Source of the DNA: SKNW01 sp050485865 | Lineage (GTDB): Bacteria; Gemmatimonadota; Gemmatimonadetes; Longimicrobiales; Gaopeijiaceae | DNA: 64,000 bases | Direction: 5' to 3' | NCBI GenBank assembly: GCA_050485865.1 | Contig: JBJHCE010000001.1 | Span: 46,788-110,787, forward strand | In this document: one piece after another, positions 33,835 through 42,392 of the stretch | Numbering within the stretch: the stretch's first letter is position 1 | Layout: the number at the start of each line of letters is the position of its first letter | Made by a program: the position numbers and the translations under genes | The notes under the pieces: model-generated | The model's database searches: none | What the model was told of the DNA's origin: nothing | Seen by the model: only the letters and a program-made list of their open reading frames with translations

Positions 33835-36278
33835 CCGGGAAGGGACGAGGCGACCAGAACGGGAGGGGTGGCCTGCTGCACACCCTCTCCACCCCGCCGG
33901 AGCGACGCTGGCCCGACGCCGCGGTGCACCACGGGGCCAGGGTCTTTCTCCTTCTCCTCGTGGCGGTTTCCGTCACGGTGTTCTTCCCCCCTTCGGCCGG
34001 GATCCAGGTCGCCAGGGTCGACGTGGGGACGGTGGCCCAGGAGGACGTCATTGCCTCCATCCCCTTCGACGTCCCCAAGAACCGCGACGAGCTCGAACGG
34101 GAGCGGCAGGGGGCGGCGGCGGCGGTACCTCCCACCTTCGTGGTGGATCCCGACGCCGCGGCACGCATGGATGCGGCCATCACCGGCTTCTTCCGGAACG
34201 CCGCCGAGGCGGCAGGGTCGGATACCCCCGACCCGGCGGTCTCCCGCCTCCTCGAGGCCCGGGGAATGCAGCCGAACCCCGCCCTCGTCGAGCTCCTGAC
34301 GGACGAGGGCGCGCGGGCCGCGGTGGAGCGACTGCTCCGGGAAACGGTGGCGGACCTCCTCCCCCGGGGCGTCCTGGACGACGTGGAGCGCCTCGAGCCT
34401 TCCCTGGGGCGCGTTCTCGTCGTGGACGAGGACGGCTCCGAGCGCTACGTCCTTCGCGACTCCATCCGCACCTCCCGGGAATTCTTCGAGGCGGCGGCGG
34501 ACCGGGTCCCCCCCGTGGCCGCACCCGGGGTGGACGAACTCGTCCGCCTCACCCTCATCCACTTCTTCGTCCCGTCGCTGCGTTTCGACGCCATGTCGAC
34601 GGAGCGGGACCGGGATGCGGCGCGCCGGGCCGTTCCCACGAGCCGGGTCTCGGTGCTCCAGGGCGAGGCCATCGTCCGGGCGAACCAGGTCGTGGGCGAG
34701 GGCGAGGTGGAGCGACTCCGGGCGTACGAGGAGGCACTCCGGGCCCGGGGGGGACTCGAGGACGTCGGCCCCCGGCTCCTCCCCTTCGTGGGAAGCTTCG
34801 GCGTGGGCGTGCTCCTCCTTGGAGTCTTCGGGGCATACCTCTTCTTCTTCCGACCCGAGATCTACGGCAACTTCCGGTGGCTCCTCCTCCAGGCCGTCCT
34901 GGTCCTGGCCTTCACCGGGGCCGGGGGGATCATCGCCCGCCAGGGGCTCCCCTTCGAGCTCCTCCCCATCGCCTTCGTGGCCCTCACCGCCGCCGTCCTC
35001 TGGGAGGGGCGCCTTGCCACGACGCTTTCGGTGGTCCTCGCCGCCCTCGCCGGCGCCCAGCTCCCCTTCCAGAGCGTCCATGCCTGGCTCCCGGTCATGG
35101 TGGCGGGGGCCGCGGCGGCGCTCTCGGTGCGGGCGGTCCGGCGCCGCTCCCAGACCTGGATCTTCATTGCCATCATTGCCGGGGCATACCTGGGGATCAT
35201 CCTTTCGCTGGGACTTGTCACCGGGCGCGAGCCCGCCCGGATCCTCGAGTCCTTCGGGTGGGCCACCGGAAACGCGGTGGTGAGCGCGATCCTCGCCATG
35301 GGCTTTCTCCCGGTCTTCGAGTGGTTCACCCGGATCACCACGGACCAGACCCTGCTCGAGTGGGCGGACCCGAACCGCCCCCTCCTCAAGCGGCTCTCCA
35401 TGGAGGCGCCGGGCACCTACGCCCACACGATCAACGTGGTGAACCTCTCCGAGGCGGCGGCGAACGCCATCGGGGCGAACGGGCTCCTCTGCCGCGTCGG
35501 GGTCTACTACCACGACGTGGGGAAGATGCTGAAGCCCCAGTACTTCATCGAGAACCAGCCCGGGGGGCGGAACCCCCACGACAAGCTCAAGCCGGCCACC
35601 TCGGCCACCATCGTGCGGGAGCACGTGACGGAAGGGATCCGGCTGGCCCGCGAGGCCAACCTCCCCGATGTCCTCGTGGACTTCATTCCGGAGCACCACG
35701 GCACCCAGGAAATCTCCTTCTTCCTGGAGCGGGCCCTCCAGGACCGCGAGGAGGGCGAGGAGGTGGACGTGGACGCCTTCCGCTACCCCGGGCCCCGACC
35801 GCAGAGCCGGGAGACCGCCATCGTGATGCTCGCCGACTCGGTGGAGTCGGCCACCCGCACCCTCCAGGACCCGACCCCGGCGCGGATCCGGGAACTCGTG
35901 GACACGATCGTCGAGGGGAAGATCCGGGCCGGCCAGCTCGACGAGGCGCCCCTCACCCTCCGGGACATCGGCACCATCAAGGAGGCCTTCCTGAAGGTCC
36001 TGGGGAGCCAGTACCACCAGAGAATCGACTACCCCCAGACCCGGCACATCACGGGCACCCGGGGTGGTCGCCGGGCTGACGATGCCGAACCCGGCGAACC
36101 TTCCGAACCCACCCCCCGGGACGCCGCCGTCACCGCCGGCGCGGCGGCCCCCCCGGCGGGTGGGGCAAGGCCCGGAGGGCGAGATCGGAAGCGTGACCCC
36201 GGGGGCGACCGGGAGCCCGAGCCCTCCCTCTTCCCCCCGGATGCCATGGACGCCCCGGACCCCGAGTCCGGGCCATGA
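33831..36278 (+). CDS. 7TM-HDIG phosphodiesterase (PgpH/YqfF-like)
   Basis: 815 residues. One membrane segment near residues 35-55 is followed by an extracytoplasmic 7TMR-HDED-like domain (about 60-310) and a block of about seven membrane segments (about 320-500). The cytoplasmic HD domain has APGTYAHTINVVNLSE, GVYYHDVGKMLKPQYF near residue 558, and DFIPEHHGTQ, so the metal ligands are intact. Listeria and Bacillus homologues degrade c-di-AMP. The C-terminal Pro/Ala/Arg-rich tail of about 70 residues looks disordered. The start is GTG at 33831, overlapping the phoH stop as GTGA. Confidence 0.9.
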   Translation: MTGKGRGDQNGRGGLLHTLSTPPERRWPDAAVHHGARVFLLLLVAVSVTVFFPPSAGIQVARVDVGTVAQEDVIASIPFDVPKNRDELERERQGAAAAVPPTFVVDPDAAARMDAAITGFFRNAAEAAGSDTPDPAVSRLLEARGMQPNPALVELLTDEGARAAVERLLRETVADLLPRGVLDDVERLEPSLGRVLVVDEDGSERYVLRDSIRTSREFFEAAADRVPPVAAPGVDELVRLTLIHFFVPSLRFDAMSTERDRDAARRAVPTSRVSVLQGEAIVRANQVVGEGEVERLRAYEEALRARGGLEDVGPRLLPFVGSFGVGVLLLGVFGAYLFFFRPEIYGNFRWLLLQAVLVLAFTGAGGIIARQGLPFELLPIAFVALTAAVLWEGRLATTLSVVLAALAGAQLPFQSVHAWLPVMVAGAAAALSVRAVRRRSQTWIFIAIIAGAYLGIILSLGLVTGREPARILESFGWATGNAVVSAILAMGFLPVFEWFTRITTDQTLLEWADPNRPLLKRLSMEAPGTYAHTINVVNLSEAAANAIGANGLLCRVGVYYHDVGKMLKPQYFIENQPGGRNPHDKLKPATSATIVREHVTEGIRLAREANLPDVLVDFIPEHHGTQEISFFLERALQDREEGEEVDVDAFRYPGPRPQSRETAIVMLADSVESATRTLQDPTPARIRELVDTIVEGKIRAGQLDEAPLTLRDIGTIKEAFLKVLGSQYHQRIDYPQTRHITGTRGGRRADDAEPGEPSEPTPRDAAVTAGAAAPPAGGARPGGRDRKRDPGGDREPEPSLFPPDAMDAPDPESGP

Positions 36279-36724
36279 CCGACCCGGAGGCCCGAGGAGC
36301 AGGGGGCGTCACCATCGAGCTCCACGCTCCGGGGGGAGAATCCCTCCCCGAAGCCCTCCTTCGCGAAGCCCTCGAGCGGACCCTCGCCCGGGGGGGGGTG
36401 AACGAGGGTGAGCTCTCGGTGACCTTCCTCGCCGACGCCCCCATCCACGCCCTCAACCTCCGCTGGCTCGACCACGACTGGGTCCCTGACGTCCTCTCCT
36501 TCCCGATGGATCTCCCCCTCCTCGGCGACGTGTACGTAGGGTACGCCCAGGCGCTTCGCCAGGCGGAGGAGCACGGTGTCGCCCCGGAGGAGGAACTCGT
36601 CCGCCTGGCCGTGCACGGCACCCTCCACCTCCTGGGCCACGACCACCCGGACGACCCCGACGGCCGCGCCCGGTCCGAACACGTCCGCCTCCAGGAGGAG
36701 ATCGTCCGGGAGGTCTTCGGGTGA
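36275..36724 (+). CDS. ybeY: Endoribonuclease / rRNA maturation factor YbeY
   Basis: 149 residues. The zinc-binding H-x3-H-x5-H motif is complete in HGTLHLLGHDH, and the upstream VPDVLSFPMD segment is conserved. YbeY is a metal-dependent RNase involved in 16S rRNA 3' end maturation and ribosome quality control. It overlaps the 7TM-HDIG gene and the UbiB-type gene by 4 bp each. The association with phoH is conserved across many phyla. Confidence 0.95.
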   Translation: MTDPEARGAGGVTIELHAPGGESLPEALLREALERTLARGGVNEGELSVTFLADAPIHALNLRWLDHDWVPDVLSFPMDLPLLGDVYVGYAQALRQAEEHGVAPEEELVRLAVHGTLHLLGHDHPDDPDGRARSEHVRLQEEIVREVFG

Positions 36725-38388
36725 AGCGCACCCTCCGAGGGCTCCGGATCGTCTGGGCCCTTCTCCCCTTCCTCTGGGCGTTCCTCCGCGACCGCCGCCG
36801 CTTCATCCTCCTCGGGGCACCCGCGAGCCGCTCCGCGGGGGAGCACGAGCGCCGCGCGGAAGCCCTCACCCGCCGCATCGCATCGCTGGGTCCCACCTTC
36901 ATCAAGCTGGCCCAGATCTTCAGCTCCCGGGCCGACCTCTTCCCCGAGCCGTACCTCTCCAGGATCGGCACCCTCCAGGACCAGGTCCCTCCGGTTTCCG
37001 CCGCCGCCGCCCGCGCCGTGATCGAGGCGGAACTCGGCTCCCCCGTCGAGGCCCTCTTCGAGTCGTTCGAGGACGAACCCGTGGCGGCCGCCTCCCTCGG
37101 CCAGGTGCACCGTGCCCGCTACCGGGGAGAGGAGGTGGTACTCAAGGTCCTCCGCCCCGGTGTGGAGGCCACCGTGGCCCTCGACCTGGACCTCTCCTTC
37201 CGCATCCTCTTCTGGCTGAACGTCCTCTTCCCGAACCACCACGTCCAGGGGATCACGAACGTGGTCCGGGAGTTCTCCGTGCGCGTCCGCGAGGAGATGG
37301 ACTTCCGCGCCGAAGCCCGGAACATGGAGCGTTTCCGCCGGGGGCTCGGGAGTCGCCAGGGGGTGCGCCTCCCCCGGGTGCACGACCCCGTTTCCGGGCG
37401 CCGCGTCCTCACCATGGAGTACATGGCCGGCACCAAGGTGGACCGCCTCCACGACCGCTTCGCCTCGGGGGAGCTCCACTTCGCCGAGGTCATGGAGCGC
37501 CTCACCGGGCTCTACCTCCGGATGATGCTCATGGACGGTTTCCTCCACGCCGACCCCCACCCCGGGAACCTCCTCGTGGACGGGGCGGGCAACATCGTCG
37601 TGCTCGACTGGGGGATGGCCCTCGAGGTCCCCCGCCCGGTGCGCGAGTCGATTCTCTCGGTGGCCCTCGCGGTGGAGCGCGACGACCTCGACGCAATGAT
37701 CAACGGCATGTACCGCCTGGGCATGATCTCTCCCGAGGTGCCCCGGGGCGAGATCCGCGAGGCCGCCCTCGAGGTCATGCGCATCATGGAGAAGGCCCGC
37801 ACCTCCTCCCGCGAGCGGGTCCAGGAGATCATGGACGAGGTCTGGGACACCTTCTACACCTGGCCCCTCCTCCTTCCGCAGGAGCTCGTCTACTTCCTCC
37901 GCGCCGCCGTTCTCCTCGAGGGGATCGGCTTCCGGTACGACCCGAACTTCAACGGCCTCCACCTGATCCGTCGCGTCCTCGCCCGACACCGCGCCGAACT
38001 CCTCCGGGAGACCGCGCGCGAGCCCATGAACCTGGCGAAGGACCTGATGGTGGAGGCGGTCCAGTCCCTCCGCTCGGTCCGGGACCTCCTGGCCCGTCTC
38101 GAGCGCGAGGAGTTCCGCGTCCGGGTGCATCCCCGGGACGCCCAGACCCAGGAACGCTTCCTCCACCTCCAGGCCCGGCGCCTCCTCCTCTCGGTGTTCG
38201 CCACCGCGACCGCCCTCATCTCGGCGATCCTCTTCATCGCGATCCGGAACGTCTGGCTCCTCGCCGGGGGGCTCCTCCTGGCCCTCTTCCTCTTCCTCCT
38301 CACCCTCCTCATCCCGACGCATCTCCTGGAGAACCCGCTCCGCCATGCCCGGGGTATTCGTCCAGCGGGACGTTCGTTCGACCGGTAG
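36721..38388 (+). CDS. UbiB/ABC1-type atypical kinase
   Basis: 555 residues. The A-rich loop AAASLGQVHRARYRGEEVVLK, the catalytic region MDGFLHADPHPGNLLVDG, and VVLDWGMALEVPR identify the family. Two C-terminal membrane segments (VFATATALISAILFIAIRN and LLAGGLLLALFLFLLTLLI) anchor it. The diagnostic KxGQ motif reads KLAQ near residue 62 (GPTFIKLAQIFSSR), a Gly to Ala change. Known members support ubiquinone or other isoprenoid-lipid metabolism and bind or hydrolyse ATP; the substrate here is unknown. The start is GTG, overlapping the ybeY stop. Confidence 0.9.
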   Translation: MKRTLRGLRIVWALLPFLWAFLRDRRRFILLGAPASRSAGEHERRAEALTRRIASLGPTFIKLAQIFSSRADLFPEPYLSRIGTLQDQVPPVSAAAARAVIEAELGSPVEALFESFEDEPVAAASLGQVHRARYRGEEVVLKVLRPGVEATVALDLDLSFRILFWLNVLFPNHHVQGITNVVREFSVRVREEMDFRAEARNMERFRRGLGSRQGVRLPRVHDPVSGRRVLTMEYMAGTKVDRLHDRFASGELHFAEVMERLTGLYLRMMLMDGFLHADPHPGNLLVDGAGNIVVLDWGMALEVPRPVRESILSVALAVERDDLDAMINGMYRLGMISPEVPRGEIREAALEVMRIMEKARTSSRERVQEIMDEVWDTFYTWPLLLPQELVYFLRAAVLLEGIGFRYDPNFNGLHLIRRVLARHRAELLRETAREPMNLAKDLMVEAVQSLRSVRDLLARLEREEFRVRVHPRDAQTQERFLHLQARRLLLSVFATATALISAILFIAIRNVWLLAGGLLLALFLFLLTLLIPTHLLENPLRHARGIRPAGRSFDR

Positions 38389-38396
38389 ACCTCGAG

Positions 38397-38411
38397 GGCT
38401 CCGCGGGAGCC
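38397..38411 (+). terminator. Hairpin after the UbiB-type gene
   Basis: GGCTCC-GCG-GGAGCC forms a perfect 6-bp stem with a 3-nt loop, 8 nt after the stop codon of the vanZ-to-ubiB run. There is no T-run. The rest of the 261-bp gap to the next gene shows nothing I can name. Confidence 0.35.
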
Positions 38412-38649
38412 GGGGGATGCGGGATCCTCCGCCCCGGCGCCCACGCGGGCTCCGGTCGCCCGGCACCGCTTCCTCCCGCCGCGCCGACCCCGGTCCCGGC
38501 GCCCGGGGGGCGGGACCACGCGTCCGCTCCCGTGGCCGGGGCCCCACGTCCGACCGGGTCCCGTGAATCCGCCGCGTCCCGGATCCGTAGGGGGGGGCGG
38601 AAACCCACCGCGGCCCCGGCCGCCCCCCTTTCACCCCCGTACTTCTCCC

Positions 38650-39402
38650 ATGGCCACCTCCCCTTCGACGCCCCTCCTCGCCCTCTTCGCCGGCGTCGCC
38701 CTCCTCCTCCCTGCCGCCGGGGCCAGGGCCCAGTCCGCACCCTTTCCCGGAGCCGGGGATCCCCGCTTCGATGCCGGGGGCGCCCTCGTCGTGGGGCAAC
38801 CCCTGGGGGAATTCCGGGACTACGTCTCCGCCGGCTTCGGGGTGGACGGGAACTTCCGCATCCGCCTCGATCCGGCGGGGTGGATGGCGCTCCGGATCGA
38901 CGGCGGGTTCCTCATCTACGGCCGGGAGACGAACCGGACCTGCCTGAGCACGACGGTGGGGTGCCGGATCCAGGTGGACGTGATCACCTCCAACGCGATC
39001 CTCCACGGGGGGATCGGACCGGAGGTATCCATCCCCCTCGGGCCCGTGTCCCTCTACGGGGGGGTGGGGGCCGGCTTCAGCTGGTTCGTGACCGACTCCG
39101 AGGTACGGGGGACCGCGTCCCAGTCCGAGCCCTTCGCCACGACCCGGAACTTCTCCGATGGGGGCTTCGCGTGGAGTGCGGCCGGAGGGATCCGCATCCC
39201 GGTCTCTTCCGGCGAGACCCCGGTGGCCATCGACCTGGGGATCCGGCGCCTCGAAAGCGGACGGCGGGAGTACCTGACCGAGGGCGACATCACGGAACGG
39301 CCCGACGGGTCCCTCGTCCTCGACGTCCGGCGTTCGGAGGCGGACCTGCTTCTCTGGAGGGTTGGGGTGTCCGTGGGGTTCTCTGGACGGGGCGGGCGCT
39401 GA
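38650..39402 (+). CDS. Outer-membrane beta-barrel-like protein with signal peptide
   Basis: 250 residues. The signal peptide ends near LLPAAGARAQS. The rest alternates short amphipathic strands rich in Gly and aromatic residues (GVDGNFRIRLDPAGWMALRI, PVSLYGGVGAGFSWFVTD, LLLWRVGVSVGF), as in small 8-strand porin-like proteins. Two Cys (CLSTTVGC) may form a disulfide. ATG at 38650 was chosen because the signal peptide starts there; the frame is open upstream but Pro-rich and unlikely to be coding. Function unknown. Confidence 0.75.
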   Translation: MATSPSTPLLALFAGVALLLPAAGARAQSAPFPGAGDPRFDAGGALVVGQPLGEFRDYVSAGFGVDGNFRIRLDPAGWMALRIDGGFLIYGRETNRTCLSTTVGCRIQVDVITSNAILHGGIGPEVSIPLGPVSLYGGVGAGFSWFVTDSEVRGTASQSEPFATTRNFSDGGFAWSAAGGIRIPVSSGETPVAIDLGIRRLESGRREYLTEGDITERPDGSLVLDVRRSEADLLLWRVGVSVGFSGRGGR

Positions 39403-39456
39403 CCCGGACCGGGGGCGCGAAGTGGAACGGCGCTGACGCGAGCGGGGTGGAAGGTG

Positions 39457-39464
39457 TACCTTGG
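39457..39464 (+). promoter_or_regulatory. TACCTTGG element before yajQ
   Basis: TACCTTGG resembles the TAnnTTTG -7 element and lies about 40 nt before the yajQ start, in the 100-bp gap. No clear TTG element is found at the expected upstream distance, so this is weak. Confidence 0.3.
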
Positions 39465-39502
39465 GACGGCACGTGCCGCTCCTTCACCCCGATCCGAGAC
39501 CC

Positions 39503-40003
39503 ATGGCGCAGAACCATTCCTTCGACATCTCCACCGGCGTGGACCTCCAGGAGGTCGACAACGCCGTGAACCAGGCCCGGAAGGAGATCCAGCAGCGCTA
39601 CGACTTCAAGGGCACGAACTGCACGCTGGATCTCGACCGCGGGGCGGGGAGCGTCGCCCTCGACGCCGACGACGAGTACCGGCTGAAGGCGGTCTACGAG
39701 GTCCTGGTGGCGAAACTCGCCAAGCGGGGCGTTCCCCTCCGGAACCTGGATCCTGGCGAGGCCGAGATCGGAACGCTCGGGCGGGCGCGCCAGGCGGTGG
39801 TGCTCCGCCAGGGAATCGACTCCGAGACGGCCAAGCGGATCGCGAAGGAGGTGAAGGGGCTCGGGCTCAAGAAGGTCCAGGTCCAGATCCAGGGCGAGGA
39901 GCTCCGGGTCACGAGCCCGGACCGCGACGCCCTCCAGGCGGTCATCGCCTTCCTCCGGAAGGGGGACTACGGGGTGGAACTCCAGTTCGGGAACTACCGA
40001 TGA
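39503..40003 (+). CDS. YajQ family nucleotide-binding protein
   Basis: 166 residues, the standard size. The N-terminus MAQNHSFDISTGVDLQEVDN, IQQRYDFKGTNC and RQGIDSETAKRIAKEVKGLG match the family closely. YajQ proteins bind cyclic di-GMP in Xanthomonas and other nucleotides or RNA elsewhere. c-di-GMP signalling is plausible here because an HD-GYP protein is encoded in the same window, but that link is inference. The stop overlaps the next ATG by 4 bp. Confidence 0.93.
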   Translation: MAQNHSFDISTGVDLQEVDNAVNQARKEIQQRYDFKGTNCTLDLDRGAGSVALDADDEYRLKAVYEVLVAKLAKRGVPLRNLDPGEAEIGTLGRARQAVVLRQGIDSETAKRIAKEVKGLGLKKVQVQIQGEELRVTSPDRDALQAVIAFLRKGDYGVELQFGNYR

Positions 40004-40566
40004 ACCGGCGACGCCCGGCCCTCGCCCTCGTGTTCCTGCTCCTCGGGGTCGCCGCGTGCGCCGGGAGGGGGGCGGAGAACCGGGCCCCGGACCCGGAGGC
40101 ACGCCTCCTCGAGGGGCGGGCCTTCGCACCCGAGGGTCGCCGCGACATCTTCGTATCCCGGGGCTTCCGGGTCGGAGGCCGAACGGGCCCGGAGCTCCGC
40201 ACCCAGCTCGGGGTGCCCCTCGAGACCGAATCGAGGCCGATCCAGAACACGCACGATCCGTCGGTGACGGACTCGATCCTCACCTGGCGGTACGACGGGC
40301 TCGACGTGGAGATCTACCGGACCGCCGACGGCCGCCGGCTCCTGGCCCGGGCGTCCGTCACCTCGAACCGGTTCCTGACCTTCCCGGAGGTCGGGATCGG
40401 GGCCCGGGAGGCCGAGGTTCGACGGATCCTGGGAGCCCCTGACACCGAGTCGGAGGGTGAGCTCGAATACCGGTGCGCCCTCTGCAGCGGTCCCCCCGAG
40501 CCGGCACTCCTGCACATGCAGGGCGGAGCGGTGACGCGGGTCGAGTTCCTCTTCGCCGTGGACTGA
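40000..40566 (+). CDS. Hypothetical lipoprotein, BamE/SmpA-like region
   Basis: 188 residues. The lipoprotein signal is LALVFLLLGVAAC, with lipobox Cys near residue 21. A central strand-rich part (SILTWRYDGLDVEIYRTADG) is followed by FPEVGIGAREAEVRRILGAP, a pattern seen in BamE/SmpA-type proteins (G-x-s-x2-E-V-x3-L-G-x-P). Two further Cys (CALC) occur near the C-terminus. It starts inside the yajQ stop (ATGA), so the two are co-transcribed. Function unknown; the BamE resemblance is only by eye. Confidence 0.75.
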   Translation: MNRRRPALALVFLLLGVAACAGRGAENRAPDPEARLLEGRAFAPEGRRDIFVSRGFRVGGRTGPELRTQLGVPLETESRPIQNTHDPSVTDSILTWRYDGLDVEIYRTADGRRLLARASVTSNRFLTFPEVGIGAREAEVRRILGAPDTESEGELEYRCALCSGPPEPALLHMQGGAVTRVEFLFAVD

Positions 40567-40585
40567 CGCCCCGGTGTTCGGCGTC
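40565..40585. terminator. Candidate bidirectional hairpin
   Basis: GACGCC-N9-GGCGTC lies exactly between two convergent stop codons, with a 6-bp stem. It overlaps the last bases of the lipoprotein stop. Confidence 0.4.
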
Positions 40586-40590
40586 CGTGG

Positions 40591-41487
40591 TCAGCCCCGC
40601 CGGGTCCAGACCACGACGGCTCCGCACTGCTGTCCGAAGCCGGCGAACTCCCCGGGAGGGGCCGTTCCGGGATAGGCTTCCAGTGCGCCGACGGAAGAAA
40701 CCGGGATCACCGCATCGATCTGGCGGGTGTCACCGATCCGGCGACCGTCCAGAAAGAGGTTCGGGGGGCAGCCCCGGCGTCCCACGGCCGCCGTCGCCCC
40801 GCCGGAGCTCCCGATCTGGAAGCCGGGGAGGGAGGCCACGAGCTCGGTCATGTTGGGGATGTTCGTCCGGCGAATGTCCTCGGCGACGAGAAAGCTTCCC
40901 GATTCGCGCTCCCGGCGCTCGTAGAACCCCACCTCGGCCAGGATGTCACGGGTGGCCGTGAGGCGGACGGAGGAGCTTTCGTCGCCGTCGGTGTCGGCCA
41001 GGTGCAGGTGGAGGCGAACGGGCGGGAGGCCGCGAACCTCGGTGGGCTCCTCGAGGGGCTTGAACCCCTCGTGCCGGGCCCGGACGGTGTACTGGCCCGG
41101 GGCGACACGGCCGAGGGCCACGACGCCCAGCGAGTCCGTCCGCGCCGCCGCCACTTCCTGGCCGTCCCTGTCGGTAAGGGTCACGAGAACGCCGCGGAGC
41201 GGCTCGTCCTCTTCCCCTCCCAGCACCGTTCCACGGAGGTCGACGGAGGCTTCGGCACCCGAGGCTCCGGCCGATCCCTGGGTCGAGGCGCCCCCGCGGG
41301 TGAAGGGGTCGGATCCGCTCATCGGCCCCGAGGCCGCGCACCCCGCGGAGCCGAGGACGAGGACGAAGGACAGGAGCCCCGGGAACCCGGGGCGGGTGAT
41401 CGGTGTCCGCCCTCGCGCGGCGTGGGTGGCGCGGCCGGCTTCGGGGAGTCGCGGGTCTTCGAACTGGAAAGGAAGGGGCGGGGACAT
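40591..41487 (-). CDS. Lipoprotein with carboxypeptidase-regulatory and TonB-plug domains
   Basis: 298 residues. A 35-residue polar N-terminus precedes a hydrophobic stretch ending in a lipobox (LLSFVLVLGSAGC). Residues about 85-160 form a carboxypeptidase-regulatory/CNA-B-like beta sandwich (DLRGTVLGGEEDEPLRGVLV, VALGRVAPGQYTVRARHEGF). Residues about 195-298 look like a TonB-dependent receptor plug (IRRTNIPNMTELVASLPGFQI, PNLFLDGRRIGD, QQCGAVVVWTRRG). There is no beta-barrel: the protein ends after the plug. The ATG at 41487 overlaps the ATG of the divergent gene, so the true start may be elsewhere; no better in-frame start was found. Confidence 0.7.
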   Translation of the reverse strand: MSPPLPFQFEDPRLPEAGRATHAARGRTPITRPGFPGLLSFVLVLGSAGCAASGPMSGSDPFTRGGASTQGSAGASGAEASVDLRGTVLGGEEDEPLRGVLVTLTDRDGQEVAAARTDSLGVVALGRVAPGQYTVRARHEGFKPLEEPTEVRGLPPVRLHLHLADTDGDESSSVRLTATRDILAEVGFYERRERESGSFLVAEDIRRTNIPNMTELVASLPGFQIGSSGGATAAVGRRGCPPNLFLDGRRIGDTRQIDAVIPVSSVGALEAYPGTAPPGEFAGFGQQCGAVVVWTRRG

Positions 41488-42283
41488 GGTCAGCAGGGGC
41501 CAGGAGAATGGAACCGGACTTCCGGAGGAAGGCCGCGGCCGCCGGGCGTCACGGACAGTTCCGGTGGCGCTCACCCTGCTCCCCACCCTCATCGTGGTCG
41601 GCGGGGCCGTCGGGTACATCATATGGGACCCCGCCATCCGGGGCGAGTTCCTTCACGCCTGGGACCTCCTCTGGCAGGGTGAGCCCGAGGCGTTACGGGC
41701 ATGGCTCCTCGACTTCGGTGCCTGGGCGCCGGTGGTCTCCGCCCTCCTGCAGGTGGCCACCTCCGTCTTTCCCCCGGGCCCCTCCTTCCTGCTGGCCATT
41801 GCGAACGCCATGGTGTTCGGGCCGATCTTCGGAGGGATCCTCACCTTCGCGACCGCACTCCTCGCCGCCGCCGTGTGTTTCGGGATCGCCCGCGTGGTGG
41901 GCCGACCCGGCGTGGAGCGGATCGTGTCCGAGGAGCGGCTCGCCCGGGTCGACGGGTTCATGCAGCGCCGCGGGATGCTCGCCGTCTTCCTCGGGCGCCT
42001 CATTCCCTTCGTGAACCCCGACCTCGTGAGCTACGCCGCCGGGGTTACCGGAATCCGCTGGGTCCCTTTCCTCGCCGCAATGGGGGCGGGGACGGTTCCG
42101 AGCACGGTCTTCTACACCCTGGTGGGTGCCTTCGCGGTGGAGATGAGCGGGTGGGTGGTGGGCGTCGTGGTCGCGGCATCGGTGGTTCCCCTGCTTCTCC
42201 TCCTCGCGTTCCGCAGGCGCCTCTACCGCTGGCAGGCGGCCCGTCGCGGGGGTTCCGGGGGCCCCGGTCCCGGGGTGGGGTAG
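41486..42283 (+). CDS. TVP38/TMEM64 (DedA-like) membrane protein
   Basis: 265 residues with about six hydrophobic segments. The family core is PGPSFLLAIANAMVFGPIFGG, a glycine-rich re-entrant loop, followed by FLGRLIPFVNPDLVSYAAGVTGIRW. Members are polytopic proteins related to DedA and VTT lipid-scramblase-like proteins; function is mostly unknown. ATG at 41486 has GGAAGGGG 7-8 nt upstream, which makes this start credible. The tail is basic and Gly-rich. Confidence 0.85.
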   Translation: MVSRGQENGTGLPEEGRGRRASRTVPVALTLLPTLIVVGGAVGYIIWDPAIRGEFLHAWDLLWQGEPEALRAWLLDFGAWAPVVSALLQVATSVFPPGPSFLLAIANAMVFGPIFGGILTFATALLAAAVCFGIARVVGRPGVERIVSEERLARVDGFMQRRGMLAVFLGRLIPFVNPDLVSYAAGVTGIRWVPFLAAMGAGTVPSTVFYTLVGAFAVEMSGWVVGVVVAASVVPLLLLLAFRRRLYRWQAARRGGSGGPGPGVG

Positions 42284-42392
42284 GGAGACCGCGGATCCTT
42301 CGCCGGTCCCGGGGGTGAACACCGGCGACGGGGTCACGATGACCCACCCGGGGCCCTCGCGGCCCGACCGGACTCGCCACCAGGAAACCCCG

